From positions 1 through 64,000 of the forward strand of contig CANMSA010000004.1 in assembly GCA_947500385.1 (NCBI GenBank): 64,000 bases of DNA, written 5' to 3'. The notes under the pieces were generated by a model, which searched no databases, had not been told where the DNA came from, and saw nothing but the letters and a program-made list of their open reading frames with translations. The translations under genes were made by a program, and so were the position numbers. This stretch comes from an uncultured Flavobacteriaceae bacterium. Its GTDB lineage: Bacteria > Bacteroidota > Bacteroidia > Flavobacteriales > Flavobacteriaceae. Below are positions 10,667 to 20,511 of the stretch, one piece after another. Position 1 is the stretch's first letter. Each line of letters starts with the position of its first letter.

Positions 10667-12634
10667 TTATTCCAAAATAATAAACTCAGATCGACGGTTT
10701 AATTCATGTTCATCTGGGGTACATTTAACCCCGTTGGAACACTTGTTCATTAGTTTGGTTTCACCAAAACCTTCCCCTTCCAAGCGATCAGCGGAAATTC
10801 CTTTGGCTACCATATAATTGACGGTCGCTTCGGCTCTTTTCTGCGATAACCACAAGTTATAAGCATCTTTACCCCTGCTATCTGTGTGAGCGTTCACCTT
10901 TATTCGTAAGCTTGGATATTTCTCCATGGCGGCGATTACTTTTTCCACCTCTACCTCTGAATCTTGCCGGATATTGTATTTGTCAAAATCGAAATAAATT
11001 GTACTTAGCTGCAGTAACTTGGCCAAATCATCTCCAAAACCAGCTGTAATCGTATCTCTTTCCAAATAAAAATCAATGATTTTAGCTTTACCATCCGATT
11101 TTCCCAAATATTCTTCAGAAGGTACATATCCTTGAATAGAAGCTCTTACGAAATTTCCTTTTTTACAATCTACGGAAAGTTTATAGTTACCATCGGAATC
11201 TGTAATTGTAGACATCAATTCCTGGTTGTTTTCATCGATCACCTTCACAGTAGCACCGACCAATACTTCATTCGAAATTTTATCGCGTATCGTTCCGGTT
11301 ATTTCCTGCACGCACTCCAACACCAACGGTTCTGTTTCCAAAAAGGAATAAATATCATCGGCACCTTGTCCCTCCGCCCGATTCGAAGCAAAATATCCCC
11401 TTCTAGTATCTTCATCAAAAATGAACGTGAAGTCATCCATTTTACCATTCACGGGTTCTCCAACGTTGACAACGGCCCCGTCAAGTTTCCCATCGGCAAT
11501 TTTAGTCGCAAAAATATCCAAGCCTCCCAATCCCGGGTGGCCGTCCGAGGAAAAATACAAAACTTCTTCCGAAGTCACATACGGAAACGTTTCACGTGCT
11601 TCGGTATTGATGGTATTCCCAAGATTCTCAGGGTTTCCGAAGGTGCCATCTTCGTTGACCGCTACCTTAAAAATATCAGAGGCTCCTAAGGTTCCCTTCA
11701 TATCGGAAACAAAATAGAGTGTCTTTTCATCCGGACTCAAAGAAGGGTGCGCAACGGAATGCATATCACTGTTAAAGGGAAGTTCTTGGATAGAATCCCA
11801 TACCCCTTCCTGATTCAAACGCGCTCTAAAAATTTTCAAACGAATAACGCCTTCTTCATCCTTCACATACTTGCCCTCCTTAAAATTGTTTCTTGTAAAA
11901 TAGAGAGTGTTTCCGTCAGAGGTAGTAATAGAAGTAGATTCGTGTAGACGTGTGTTGATGTCATCTCCCAGTTTGGAAACGGCACTCATAGAAGCGCTAT
12001 CGGCATCGACTTTATACAAATCCAAAAAATCCTTCGAATTCCAAGTATGTCTGTACCTCGCCAGGTTTCCGGTATCCCTATCAGAAGAGAAAATCAACCC
12101 TTCTTTATAAAAGGATGGTGCAAAATCAGAGTAAGGAGAATTGTACTTAAACTCCCCAATATCGTAACGTCCTGAGTTTTTCTTGATTTCCTCAAGAAAA
12201 TCCCGCTCGTTTTTATAAAGGGAAGCCCTGTTATCCGTTCCGTTTGAGGTTGCTTCGATGAATTTTCCCATAATTTCCTTAGCGCCCGGATAATCTCCCA
12301 AAGTCTTCAGGGTTTGTGCATACTTAAAATAATCTTCCGGTTCTACTTCGGCCCCATACTCTTCTACCAATCTCTTGTATGTGGCAGCTGCCTGTACATA
12401 GTCTGCATTAAAATAATAGGAATTCCCGAGTTTTTTAAGCAGATCTGCGGAAACATATCCCTTGTCCAATACCCTTTTGTAGATATCGATTGCCGGGCTA
12501 AACGAATATTGCTCATACCGCTCGTTTGCTTTGGTCACCAATCGATTCTCTTTTTTCACTGAGTCCTGTGCCACTAGGTTGCCCAAGAAAGTGAAAGACA
12601 AAATCATTAATAAAAGCTGTACTTTTTTTGCCAT
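10667..12634 (-). CDS. OmpA-family outer membrane/peptidoglycan-binding protein with PD40 repeats
   Basis: 655 residues with a signal peptide ending GNLVAQ (~22). TPR-like helices occupy ~30-150, WD40-like PD40 beta-propeller strands ~165-430 (SSDRDTG, YFVSDMKGTLGASDIF, FSSDGHPGLGGLDIF, YFASNRAEG), a CarboxypepD_reg-like fold ~445-525, and a C-terminal OmpA domain ~535-655 with FDFDKYNI, NAHTDSRG and LSQKRAEATVNYM, which binds peptidoglycan. It is the last gene of a three-gene operon (12-bp gap after PorP/SprF). In Bacteroidota this gene type accompanies PorP/SprF genes and type B T9SS substrates; it may anchor the apparatus to the cell wall. Its exact role is inferred. Confidence 0.9.
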   Translation of the reverse strand: MAKKVQLLLMILSFTFLGNLVAQDSVKKENRLVTKANERYEQYSFSPAIDIYKRVLDKGYVSADLLKKLGNSYYFNADYVQAAATYKRLVEEYGAEVEPEDYFKYAQTLKTLGDYPGAKEIMGKFIEATSNGTDNRASLYKNERDFLEEIKKNSGRYDIGEFKYNSPYSDFAPSFYKEGLIFSSDRDTGNLARYRHTWNSKDFLDLYKVDADSASMSAVSKLGDDINTRLHESTSITTSDGNTLYFTRNNFKEGKYVKDEEGVIRLKIFRARLNQEGVWDSIQELPFNSDMHSVAHPSLSPDEKTLYFVSDMKGTLGASDIFKVAVNEDGTFGNPENLGNTINTEARETFPYVTSEEVLYFSSDGHPGLGGLDIFATKIADGKLDGAVVNVGEPVNGKMDDFTFIFDEDTRRGYFASNRAEGQGADDIYSFLETEPLVLECVQEITGTIRDKISNEVLVGATVKVIDENNQELMSTITDSDGNYKLSVDCKKGNFVRASIQGYVPSEEYLGKSDGKAKIIDFYLERDTITAGFGDDLAKLLQLSTIYFDFDKYNIRQDSEVEVEKVIAAMEKYPSLRIKVNAHTDSRGKDAYNLWLSQKRAEATVNYMVAKGISADRLEGEGFGETKLMNKCSNGVKCTPDEHELNRRSEFIILE

Positions 12635-12646
12635 TTGTGCCTAAAT

Positions 12647-13612
12647 TTAGAAGAAACGTGGTGATACCAATTTTTGGAAAGATTTTACCAATTCAAATCT
12701 CAAAAACACCTCGAAAGAACCGTCGTTAAATTGCGTACCGCCCAGCTCGGTTGTTTCCCTATCATACGCAAGCCCCAACATAAACTGGTCGGTTATCTGA
12801 AAACCTGCCAATGCGCTTACCGCCGCATCCCATCTGTAGGCAGCGCCGAATGTAAATTTGTCATTATACATAAAATTTGCAGAGAAATCTATTTGCAACG
12901 GGGCTCCACTGACCACCTTGGTAAGCAAAGCCGGTTTGAATTTGAAATTGTTGTTCAAATCAAAAACATATCCCGTAATGAGATAAAGGTTGATACGTTC
13001 TTGGGAAAGAAAATCAACGGTGGTAGAATTGCCTCCGGAACCATCAAAGTGTTCCGTTTCCAAAAGGTTGGGTGCTGAAAGGCCTGCATAGAACTTGTTT
13101 GTATGATAATAGACCCCTAACCCAACATTCGGTGAAAACCGATTATCAATATTATCGGTATTCAAATTTTCCTGTAGTTGTGGATCATCCCTTTGTCTTA
13201 GCCCTTCAACATCTAGATTAAAGAGATGTCCTCCCGCTTTTAATCCGAAAGATAATTTAGCATCCAAAGAAACATCAATGGTATATGAAATCACTGCATC
13301 GAAATACGTTTCTTGCACCGCACCTTCCCCAATTTCATCGTTCACAATCGAAAGTCCGTAACCCACGCGGCTATTACGGATTGGCGAATGTAAATTCAAG
13401 GTTTGCGTCTTCGGTCCCCCTTCGAGACCCACCCATTGAGAGCGATAAAGGGCGGCAGCACTAAATTGTCCTCTAGAACCCGCATAGGCCGGATTTACAC
13501 TCATTGTGTTGAACATATATTGTGTATACTGCGCATCTTGCTGTGCATTGGATGTTTCCCAGAAAAGCAGTACTAACAATAGGGGTGCTAAGAAGCTCTT
13601 TTTTAGTGTCAT
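12647..13612 (-). CDS. PorP/SprF family type IX secretion membrane protein
   Basis: 321 residues with a signal peptide ending TSNAQ (~24). The N-terminal QQDAQYTQYMFNTMSVNPAYAGSRG is the family signature (QDPQYTQYMFN...NPAYAG), followed by alternating amphipathic strands of an outer-membrane beta-barrel ending in an aromatic residue (RFF). Such proteins partner with type B CTD substrates; in Flavobacterium johnsoniae SprF is needed for secretion of SprB. It lies 14 bp downstream of a type B substrate gene, so it is probably the cognate partner of that protein. Confidence 0.92.
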   Translation of the reverse strand: MTLKKSFLAPLLLVLLFWETSNAQQDAQYTQYMFNTMSVNPAYAGSRGQFSAAALYRSQWVGLEGGPKTQTLNLHSPIRNSRVGYGLSIVNDEIGEGAVQETYFDAVISYTIDVSLDAKLSFGLKAGGHLFNLDVEGLRQRDDPQLQENLNTDNIDNRFSPNVGLGVYYHTNKFYAGLSAPNLLETEHFDGSGGNSTTVDFLSQERINLYLITGYVFDLNNNFKFKPALLTKVVSGAPLQIDFSANFMYNDKFTFGAAYRWDAAVSALAGFQITDQFMLGLAYDRETTELGGTQFNDGSFEVFLRFELVKSFQKLVSPRFF

Positions 13613-13626
13613 AGGTGCGAAAGCAT

Positions 13627-16600
13627 TTACTTACTTATGTAAAGATAATCGTTCTCTGTCGTTTTAGGCTGACCTTGAAGGTTGTACTCAAAGATATAAA
13701 AATATACCCCTGCCGGTAAATAATCGGTTGCACTCACCGTAGAGCGTCCTTTCGAACGGCCATCGAACACATTATTTTGATTGTTATAGTTACTGCCATC
13801 ATACACCAATACCCCCCATCGGTTAAAAATCTTAAGGGTATTGTTCAACGCTTTATCTACATTTTCTATCCACAAGAAGTCATTTCTTCCGTCTCCGTTT
13901 GGTGTTACAATTTGCATAACAATCACCTCGTCATCAGAGTCATCGATAGGGTCTAGATAATCCGGGGTACCATCGCCATCGGTATCATCGTTGGTAGGGT
14001 CGCCATCACCATCCGCATCTTCGTTCGGGGTATCAATGCCATCGCCGTCGTCGTCCAGATCACGATAGTTCACATCCTCGGTACCATCGGTATCGGGCAG
14101 GTCGTTCGCGGGATCGTCGATCTCGTCGTTCACATCGAAACCATCATCCACATCCGAGCCTTCATAACCATCGTCAAGACCATCGCCGTCGGTGTCGACC
14201 CCTGTAAAGGTCTGATCGGGAATACCGTCAAAGTTAAAGTCGTTCCCTTCGTTGTTATCCGGTACCGTATCGTTGTCGCTGTCCAAGTCAATATAATCAG
14301 GCGTTCCGTCCCCATCGTGATCGTTCGGTGTGATGCCATCTGGCAAATAGGCCGAGTTCAAACCATTATTAGCTGCATAGGTGGCCGCGTCATCATCATT
14401 TGGTGGAATGTAACCTGCAGTTGTTTGACCTTCCACATTGTCGGGGATACCATCGTTGTCGGCATCGATATCCAGGTGGTTCGGAATTCCGTCACCATCG
14501 GTATCCAGGGGATCGGTCAACGGATTGTCATCGCCATCCAAATTAGGATCTTCTTCGGTATCGAGAATACCATCGTTGTCGTCGTCTAAATCAACGGTAT
14601 CGGGAACACCGTCGCCATCGGTATCAGGACCATCATCGTTCGGGTCTAGGTAATCAGGGGTACCATCGCCATCGGTATCATCGTTGGTAGGGTCGCCGTC
14701 ACCATCCGCATCTTCGTCCGGGGTGTCGATGCCGTCTCCATCATCGTCCAGATCACGATAGTTCACATCCTCGGTACCATCGGTATCGGGCAGGTCGTTC
14801 GCGGGATCGTTGATCTCGTCGTTTACATCGAAGCCATCGTTAACATCCGAGCCTTCATAACCATCGTCAAGACCATCGCCGTCGGTGTCGACCCCCGTAA
14901 AGGTCTGATCGGGAATACCATCGAAGTTAAAGTCGTTCCCTTCGTTATTGTCCGGTACCGTATCGTTGTCACTATCCAAATCGATATAATCGGGCGTTTC
15001 GTCCCCATCGTGATCGTTCGGTGTGATGCCATCGGGCAAATAGGCCGAGTTCAGACCATTGTTTTCAGCATAGGTGGCGGCATCGTCATCGTTGGGCGGA
15101 ATATAACCTGCAGTTGTTTGACCTTCCACATTGTCGGGGATACCATCGTTGTCGGCATCGATATCCAGGTGGTTCGGAATTCCGTCACCATCGGTATCCA
15201 GGGAATCGGTCAACGGATTGTCATCGCCATCCAAATTGGGATCTTCTTCGGTATCGAGAATACCATCGTTGTCGTCGTCTAAATCAACGGTATCGGGAAT
15301 ACCGTCGCCATCGGTATCAGGACCATCATCGTTCGGGTCTAGGTAATCCGGGGTACCATCGCCATCGGTATCATCGTTGGTAGGGTCGCCGTCACCGTCG
15401 GCATCTTCGTCCGGGGTGTCGATGCCGTCTCCGTCGTCGTCCAGATCACGATAGTTCACATCCTCGGTACCATCGGTATCGGGCAGGTCGTTCGCGGGGT
15501 CGTCGATCTCGTCGTTTACATCGAAGCCATCGTTAACATCCGAGCCTTCGTAACCATCGTCAAGACCATCGCCATCGGAGTCGACCCCTGTAAAGGTCTG
15601 ATCGGGAATACCATCGAAGTTAAAGTCGTTCCCTTCATTGTTATCCGGAACGGTATCATTATCACTATCCGAATCGATATAATCAGGCGTTTCGTCCCCA
15701 TCGTGATCGTTCGGTGTGATGCCATCGGGCAAATAGGCCGAGTTCAGACCATTGTTTTCAGCATAGGTGGCGGCATCGTCATCGTTGGGCGGAATATAAC
15801 CTTCTGTGGTCTGCCCCTCTACATTGTCGGGGATACCATCGTTGTCGGCATCGATATCCAGGTGGTTCGGAATTCCATCCCCATCGGTATCCAGCGGATC
15901 GGTCAACGGATTGTCATCGCCATCCAAATTAGGATCTTCTTCGGTATCGAGAATACCATCGTTGTCGTCGTCTAAATCAACGGTATCGGGAACACCGTCA
16001 CCGTCGGTATCAACACCATCGGTAGGGTCCAAATAATCAGGAATACCATCGCCGTCGGTATCATCGTTGGTAGGGTCGCCGTCTCCGTCGGCATCTTCGT
16101 CCGGGGTATTGATGCCGTCTCCGTCATCGTCCAGATCGCGATAGTTCACATCCTCGGCACCATCGGTATCGGGCAGGTCGTTCGCGGGGTCGTCGATCTC
16201 ATCGTTTACATCGAAGCCATCGTTTACATCCGAGCCTTCGTAACCGTCGTCCAGACCATCGCCATCGGTATCGACCCCTGTAAAGGTCTGATCGGGAATA
16301 CCGTCAAAGTTAAAGTCGTTCCCTTCGTTGTTATCAAGGACCAAATCATCATCGCTGTCCTGGTCTCTATAATCTGGTTCTCCATTCCCATCAAAGTTTT
16401 CAGGAGTTACCCCTTCATCACCTGTACCTTCATACGCATTATCAAGACCATCATTATCATCATCGGCGCCTTCGGGAGCAACGTACCCGTCTGTCGGCTG
16501 CCCCTCTACGTTGTCAGGGATACCATCGTTGTCGGCATCGATATCTCTAAAATCTGGTTTGGTATCATCGTCAGAGTTAACGGGAAACAAACCGCCACCG

Positions 16601-17523
16601 CCATAAACGTCATCCAAACCATTTTCATCTACATCTTCGCCCGAAGGAGGCACATATCCATCAGTATCTTGTGATTCAATGTTGTCCAAAATACCATCAT
16701 TATCGGAATCTATATCCAAGGTGTCCGGAATTCCGTCTCCATCCGTATCCAATGGATTTAAACCATCTTCATACGAATCATCGATTCCATTCAAATCACT
16801 GTCTCCGGAAGGCGGAACATAATCCTCGGAAGTTTGTGCCTCAACCTTATCTTTAATTCCATCATTGTCGGAATCAAAATCCCTAAAGTCAGGAAATTCA
16901 TCATCATCAGAGTTAAAAGGAATAATACCAAAACCGAAGCTGCCTTCGTACGCATCATCCAAACCGTTGTTGTTAGCATCCACTCCGCTAGGTGCTACAT
17001 AGTCTAAAAACGGTTGCGCCTCTACGTTATCCCGAATACCATCTATATCAGAATCCAAGTCTATATAATCGGGAAGAACACGTCTGTCGGAATTAATTGG
17101 TATAATACCAAAACCAAATGATCCTTCGTAAGCATCATCCAATCCGTTTCCATTGGCATCTATACCAGACGGAGCAACGTACAAACTCGTTCGCTGACCC
17201 TCATAGTTATCCAGAATTCCATCTCCATCGGAATCGATATCCTGATAGTTTGCAAGTCCGTCACCATCTGTATCCGTTGGGTTGGTGTCCGGATTGTTAT
17301 CCCCATCGGTATTGGCATCCTCTACCGAATCCAATATACCGTCGTCATCGTCGTCCAAGTCTGCCGGATCATCCGCAAAAAATACGCTCGTGTTATTTGA
17401 GAGTGCCATAAACTCTCCGTCTGCCCTCGCAATCGAAAAGCCAAAAAACAAAATAAAAGAAATATACAGGGCAGCTACATTTCTTTTCTTGCTGTTTCTA
17501 AGATTAGAAGTAATAAGTTCCAT
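13627..17523 (-). CDS. T9SS type B substrate with long calcium-binding (TSP3-like) repeats
   Basis: 1298 residues. ATG at 17523 is preferred over the upstream in-frame 17571 because the signal segment (ALYISFILFFGFSIARADG) then lies near the N-terminus. Nearly the whole protein is acidic DxDxDGxxD repeats of the thrombospondin type 3 kind, such as [20 protein letters not shown], predicted to bind many calcium ions and form a stiff rod. Three ~231-residue units are almost identical. The last ~90 residues (VTPNGDGRNDFLWIEN, LKIFNRWGVLVYDG, LPAGVYFYIFEY) are the gliding-motility-associated type B sorting domain (TIGR04131). First gene of an operon with PorP/SprF and OmpA-like genes. Likely secreted and displayed on the cell surface; ligand unknown. 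Confidence 0.92.
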   Translation of the reverse strand: MELITSNLRNSKKRNVAALYISFILFFGFSIARADGEFMALSNNTSVFFADDPADLDDDDDGILDSVEDANTDGDNNPDTNPTDTDGDGLANYQDIDSDGDGILDNYEGQRTSLYVAPSGIDANGNGLDDAYEGSFGFGIIPINSDRRVLPDYIDLDSDIDGIRDNVEAQPFLDYVAPSGVDANNNGLDDAYEGSFGFGIIPFNSDDDEFPDFRDFDSDNDGIKDKVEAQTSEDYVPPSGDSDLNGIDDSYEDGLNPLDTDGDGIPDTLDIDSDNDGILDNIESQDTDGYVPPSGEDVDENGLDDVYGGGGLFPVNSDDDTKPDFRDIDADNDGIPDNVEGQPTDGYVAPEGADDDNDGLDNAYEGTGDEGVTPENFDGNGEPDYRDQDSDDDLVLDNNEGNDFNFDGIPDQTFTGVDTDGDGLDDGYEGSDVNDGFDVNDEIDDPANDLPDTDGAEDVNYRDLDDDGDGINTPDEDADGDGDPTNDDTDGDGIPDYLDPTDGVDTDGDGVPDTVDLDDDNDGILDTEEDPNLDGDDNPLTDPLDTDGDGIPNHLDIDADNDGIPDNVEGQTTEGYIPPNDDDAATYAENNGLNSAYLPDGITPNDHDGDETPDYIDSDSDNDTVPDNNEGNDFNFDGIPDQTFTGVDSDGDGLDDGYEGSDVNDGFDVNDEIDDPANDLPDTDGTEDVNYRDLDDDGDGIDTPDEDADGDGDPTNDDTDGDGTPDYLDPNDDGPDTDGDGIPDTVDLDDDNDGILDTEEDPNLDGDDNPLTDSLDTDGDGIPNHLDIDADNDGIPDNVEGQTTAGYIPPNDDDAATYAENNGLNSAYLPDGITPNDHDGDETPDYIDLDSDNDTVPDNNEGNDFNFDGIPDQTFTGVDTDGDGLDDGYEGSDVNDGFDVNDEINDPANDLPDTDGTEDVNYRDLDDDGDGIDTPDEDADGDGDPTNDDTDGDGTPDYLDPNDDGPDTDGDGVPDTVDLDDDNDGILDTEEDPNLDGDDNPLTDPLDTDGDGIPNHLDIDADNDGIPDNVEGQTTAGYIPPNDDDAATYAANNGLNSAYLPDGITPNDHDGDGTPDYIDLDSDNDTVPDNNEGNDFNFDGIPDQTFTGVDTDGDGLDDGYEGSDVDDGFDVNDEIDDPANDLPDTDGTEDVNYRDLDDDGDGIDTPNEDADGDGDPTNDDTDGDGTPDYLDPIDDSDDEVIVMQIVTPNGDGRNDFLWIENVDKALNNTLKIFNRWGVLVYDGSNYNNQNNVFDGRSKGRSTVSATDYLPAGVYFYIFEYNLQGQPKTTENDYLYISK
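13930..16335 (-). repeat. Three 693-bp tandem coding repeats plus a partial copy
   Basis: Identical landmarks recur at 14130, 14823 and 15516 (period 693 bp = 231 codons), with a partial, diverging copy to ~16335. Near-identity at DNA level implies recent expansion or ongoing homogenisation by recombination. Confidence 0.85.
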
Positions 17524-17962
17524 AAGTGTTAGCAATTTAAAATCTGTACGTATACAGATAGGTTTTACCAATCACCACGGCTTGTAGGTATACTCGTCAA
17601 AAAAGCAAGAAGTTGGGACTACTTTTGTTAAGGAACACGCAAGATATAGTTAAAATTTTGATCTTCAAATTGTTTGGAAACCCTAAATTATGAAAAGTCT
17701 TTCAAAAACCATATTATTCGTTTAACTGTAGTTTTTCATGTTTTTCACCTTGTTTAGTTACGTTTACTTTTGTTAAAAAGATTATCCGAAGACCAATTTA
17801 ACGATGTTTTTTACCGTACCCCGATTGCATAATGGGCATTGCTTACCAGCCAAAGTGCTTGTTTTGCAGGAATTTCGCCCTCTTAAAACCTTCCGGTTTT
17901 ATATGAGGTAATTTTCCCCTTTAATAACTATTATTTAGTTTATTTTTGCGCAAATTTGGCAA
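17524..17962. other. 439-bp divergent intergenic region
   Basis: It lies between the T9SS substrate (minus) and prfC (plus) and must hold both promoters. A TATTTTTG box at 17941-17948, 14 bp before the prfC ATG, fits the Bacteroidota -7 consensus, but no TTG is found 17-23 bp upstream, so it is only a weak candidate. No small gene or structured RNA is apparent. Confidence 0.55.
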
Positions 17963-19552
17963 ATGAGCTTTACAGAAGAAATACAACGAAGACGCACTTT
18001 TGGTATTATATCGCACCCCGATGCCGGTAAAACGACTTTGACCGAAAAACTACTTTTGTTCGGGGGGGCCATTCAAGAAGCAGGGGCCGTAAAGAACAAC
18101 AAGATTAAGAAAACCGCTACGAGCGATTTTATGGAGATAGAGCGTCAACGAGGGATTTCGGTAGCTACCTCTGTATTGGCTTTCCTATATAAGGATAAGA
18201 AAATAAACATTCTCGATACGCCCGGGCACAAAGATTTCGCCGAGGACACTTTTCGAACTTTGACGGCAGTGGATAGTGTTATTGTGGTCATTGATGTTGC
18301 AAAAGGAGTTGAGGAACAAACGGAAAAATTGGTGGAAGTCTGCAGAATGCGAAGCATCCCGATTATTGTGTTCATCAATAAAATGGATAGAGAGGGGAAA
18401 GACGCCTTTGATCTGCTCGATGAAGTGGAGCAGAAATTAGGCCTTACCGTTACTCCTTTGAGCTTCCCGATCGGAATCGGATATGACTTTAAAGGTATTT
18501 ACAACATTTATGAAAAAAACATCAATCTCTTTAGCGGCGATAGCAAAAAAAATATTGAGGATACCATAGCCTTCGATCATATGGATAACCCGGAGCTCGA
18601 GCAGATCATTGGCGCTGCGGCGGCGGAAGAACTTCGTGAAAACTTAGAATTGGTTCGCGGGGTATACCCTGAATTCAACAGGGAATCGTACCTAAAAAGC
18701 GAGCAACAACCCGTTTTCTTTGGCTCTGCCCTTAATAATTTTGGCGTGCGCGAGCTGTTGGATTGTTTTGTTGAAATAGCTCCTCCTCCAAAATCAAAAA
18801 TGGCAGAGGAACGGCTTGTCGAGGCCAATGAAAAAAACCTTACGGGCTTTGTCTTTAAGATTCATGCCAATATGGATCCAAAGCATCGCGACCGACTTGC
18901 CTTTATCAAAATTGTTTCGGGCACTTTTGAACGGAACAAGCCCTATTTGCATGTGCGGCATGGAAAAAAACTCAAATTCTCGAGCCCCAACGCCTTTTTT
19001 GCCGAAAAGAAGGAAATTGTAGACATCTCTTATCCGGGAGATATTGTGGGTTTACACGATACCGGGAATTTTAAGATAGGTGATACTCTTACAGAAGGGG
19101 AAAAGTTGCATTATAAGGGTATTCCTAGCTTCTCTCCCGAACACTTTCGGTATATTAATAATGCGGACCCCATGAAAGCGAAACAGCTCTATAAAGGGAT
19201 CGACCAACTGATGGATGAAGGGGTAGCCCAGCTATTTACCTTGGAGATGAACGGTAGGAGAGTTATTGGCACCGTAGGAGCCTTGCAGTTCGAAGTTATT
19301 CAATATCGCTTGGAACATGAGTATGGAGCCAAATGCACCTATGACAATTTTCCCGTACATAAGGCTTGTTGGGTTTCCGTAAAAGACCCGAAACACCCGG
19401 AATTTATAGAGTTTCAGCGCGTAAAACAAAAATTTCTTGCCAAGGATAAAGGCGGACAGTTGGTATTTTTGGCGGATTCTTCATTTTCCCTTCAGATGAC
19501 CCAACAAAAATATCCCAACGTGCAATTGCATTTTACTTCTGAGTTTGATTGA
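17963..19552 (+). CDS. prfC: Peptide chain release factor 3
   Basis: 529 residues, normal for RF3, a GTPase that removes RF1/RF2 from the ribosome after peptide release. G-domain motifs are intact: SHPDAGKTT (P-loop, ~19-27), DTPGHKDF (G3) and NKMD (G4). The RF3-specific stretches KNNKIKKTATSDFMEIERQRGISV (quoted in part: ATSDFMEIERQRG) and GVAQLFTLEMNGRRVIGTVGALQFEV (GALQFEV) identify it rather than EF-G. It stands alone on the plus strand, convergent with the small lipoprotein gene 38 bp downstream. Confidence 0.96.
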   Translation: MSFTEEIQRRRTFGIISHPDAGKTTLTEKLLLFGGAIQEAGAVKNNKIKKTATSDFMEIERQRGISVATSVLAFLYKDKKINILDTPGHKDFAEDTFRTLTAVDSVIVVIDVAKGVEEQTEKLVEVCRMRSIPIIVFINKMDREGKDAFDLLDEVEQKLGLTVTPLSFPIGIGYDFKGIYNIYEKNINLFSGDSKKNIEDTIAFDHMDNPELEQIIGAAAAEELRENLELVRGVYPEFNRESYLKSEQQPVFFGSALNNFGVRELLDCFVEIAPPPKSKMAEERLVEANEKNLTGFVFKIHANMDPKHRDRLAFIKIVSGTFERNKPYLHVRHGKKLKFSSPNAFFAEKKEIVDISYPGDIVGLHDTGNFKIGDTLTEGEKLHYKGIPSFSPEHFRYINNADPMKAKQLYKGIDQLMDEGVAQLFTLEMNGRRVIGTVGALQFEVIQYRLEHEYGAKCTYDNFPVHKACWVSVKDPKHPEFIEFQRVKQKFLAKDKGGQLVFLADSSFSLQMTQQKYPNVQLHFTSEFD

Positions 19553-19590
19553 AAGAAGCGGCTAACTTTAAAGTTCGAAAGTGTTTTTTA

Positions 19591-20085
19591 CTATCGCCTA
19601 CTATCTGGAAACAAAATATTGACATACCCTGCCGTTGTGGCCTTGAAGATGTGAAACTCCGACAGGCCATAGGACTTGTTCAACACCAGTTTTAGAATCG
19701 CCTTACTTTCCGTATTGCCGGTGGTCAATTCATACACAAAATGGTACACCAATTCGGTCTTTACTATCTTGGATAACGTATAAGTACGGATTTCGCCAAG
19801 CTCATTCTCGATTACTTGGCATACTCCATTATACGGCCCCCAAAATCCCATAATGGACGAATGCATTTTCGGAGTCATATAACTCTTGTCGAGTATTTGG
19901 CGAAGTGAATTTTCTTCTTTACAAAGCCTTAAGAGGTCTCCCGGAATCTCCTCTGCCAATACTTGGTAGTACTCATGCAATTCCTCTAGAGGTACGGTTT
20001 GTTCTTTCTTTTCCGAACAAGACATATTCAAAAAAAGCAAACACGCATAAACCAATCCTAAACCGCTTCTAAAATGGCACTTCAT
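19591..20085 (-). CDS. Small lipoprotein of unknown function
   Basis: 164 residues. The longest frame starts with GTG at 20124, but ATG at 20085 gives a proper lipoprotein signal: charged start MKCHFRSG, hydrophobic VYACLLFLNM and lipobox-like NMSC with the lipidated Cys at 23. The mature part begins SEKKEQ and is a compact alpha/beta sequence with no family I recognise. It follows the DUF3467 gene by 45 bp on the same strand and may be co-transcribed with it. Confidence 0.7.
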   Translation of the reverse strand: MKCHFRSGLGLVYACLLFLNMSCSEKKEQTVPLEELHEYYQVLAEEIPGDLLRLCKEENSLRQILDKSYMTPKMHSSIMGFWGPYNGVCQVIENELGEIRTYTLSKIVKTELVYHFVYELTTGNTESKAILKLVLNKSYGLSEFHIFKATTAGYVNILFPDSRR

Positions 20086-20130
20086 TTTTGGTACAAAAAG
20101 AAATTGAAAGGTAGTGATGGGCACTATGGC

Positions 20131-20442
20131 TTAGGCTTCCCCAGTAGGGCCAAAATTTAGAGGAATCGTGGGTTGTTCATAATCTTTAATGGTACCATGC
20201 GCTTTTTCAAAGCGATGCACGTTGTCGTTCAAAGCCTTTAAAAACTTCTTAGCATGTTGTGGTGTCAATACAATTCTACTTTTCACCTTGGCCTTAGGAG
20301 CCCCTGGCATCATGCTGATAAAATCGACAACAAACTCGGAGACCGAATGATTGATAATCGCCAAATTGGAATACACCCCTTCGGCCGTTTTTTCATCGAG
20401 TTCTATATTAATTTGCTTCTGTTTTTGTTCTTTTTCATTCAT
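20131..20442 (-). CDS. DUF3467 domain protein
   Basis: 103 residues; cytoplasmic, no signal. The core INIELDEKTAEGVYSNLAIINHSVSEFVVDF plus KVKSRIVLTPQHAKKFLKAL (short quotes: EGVYSNLA, SEFVVDF, LTPQHAK) is the DUF3467 signature. The family is widespread in bacteria, of unknown function, and often sits just downstream of rpoC in Flavobacteriia, as here. It is separated from rpoC by an intrinsic terminator and a 10-bp-stem hairpin, so it probably has its own promoter in the 189-bp gap. Confidence 0.85.
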   Translation of the reverse strand: MNEKEQKQKQINIELDEKTAEGVYSNLAIINHSVSEFVVDFISMMPGAPKAKVKSRIVLTPQHAKKFLKALNDNVHRFEKAHGTIKDYEQPTIPLNFGPTGEA

Positions 20443-20481
20443 CTCTTGAAAACTTAGTTGTTTTGATCGGTATTTTTCAGA

Positions 20482-20511
20482 ATGCCGCTAACACATAGAA
20501 CTTAGCGGTAT
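20482..20511 (-). other. Hairpin upstream of DUF3467 gene
   Basis: A 10-bp stem with one G-T pair (20482-20491 with 20502-20511, core CCGCTAA/TTAGCGG) and a 10-nt loop. There is no T-tract, so it is not a terminator; it could be a 5' UTR structure of the DUF3467 message. Confidence 0.4.

Noticed and set aside
14317-16036. Repeated antisense frames of 60-90 codons within the calcium-binding repeat gene
   Set aside because: They recur with the 693-bp period because the sense gene repeats; the products are low-complexity Ser/Ile-rich.
17941-17948. TATTTTTG as prfC promoter
   Set aside because: It fits the -7 box, but no TTG lies at the correct distance, so it was not called.
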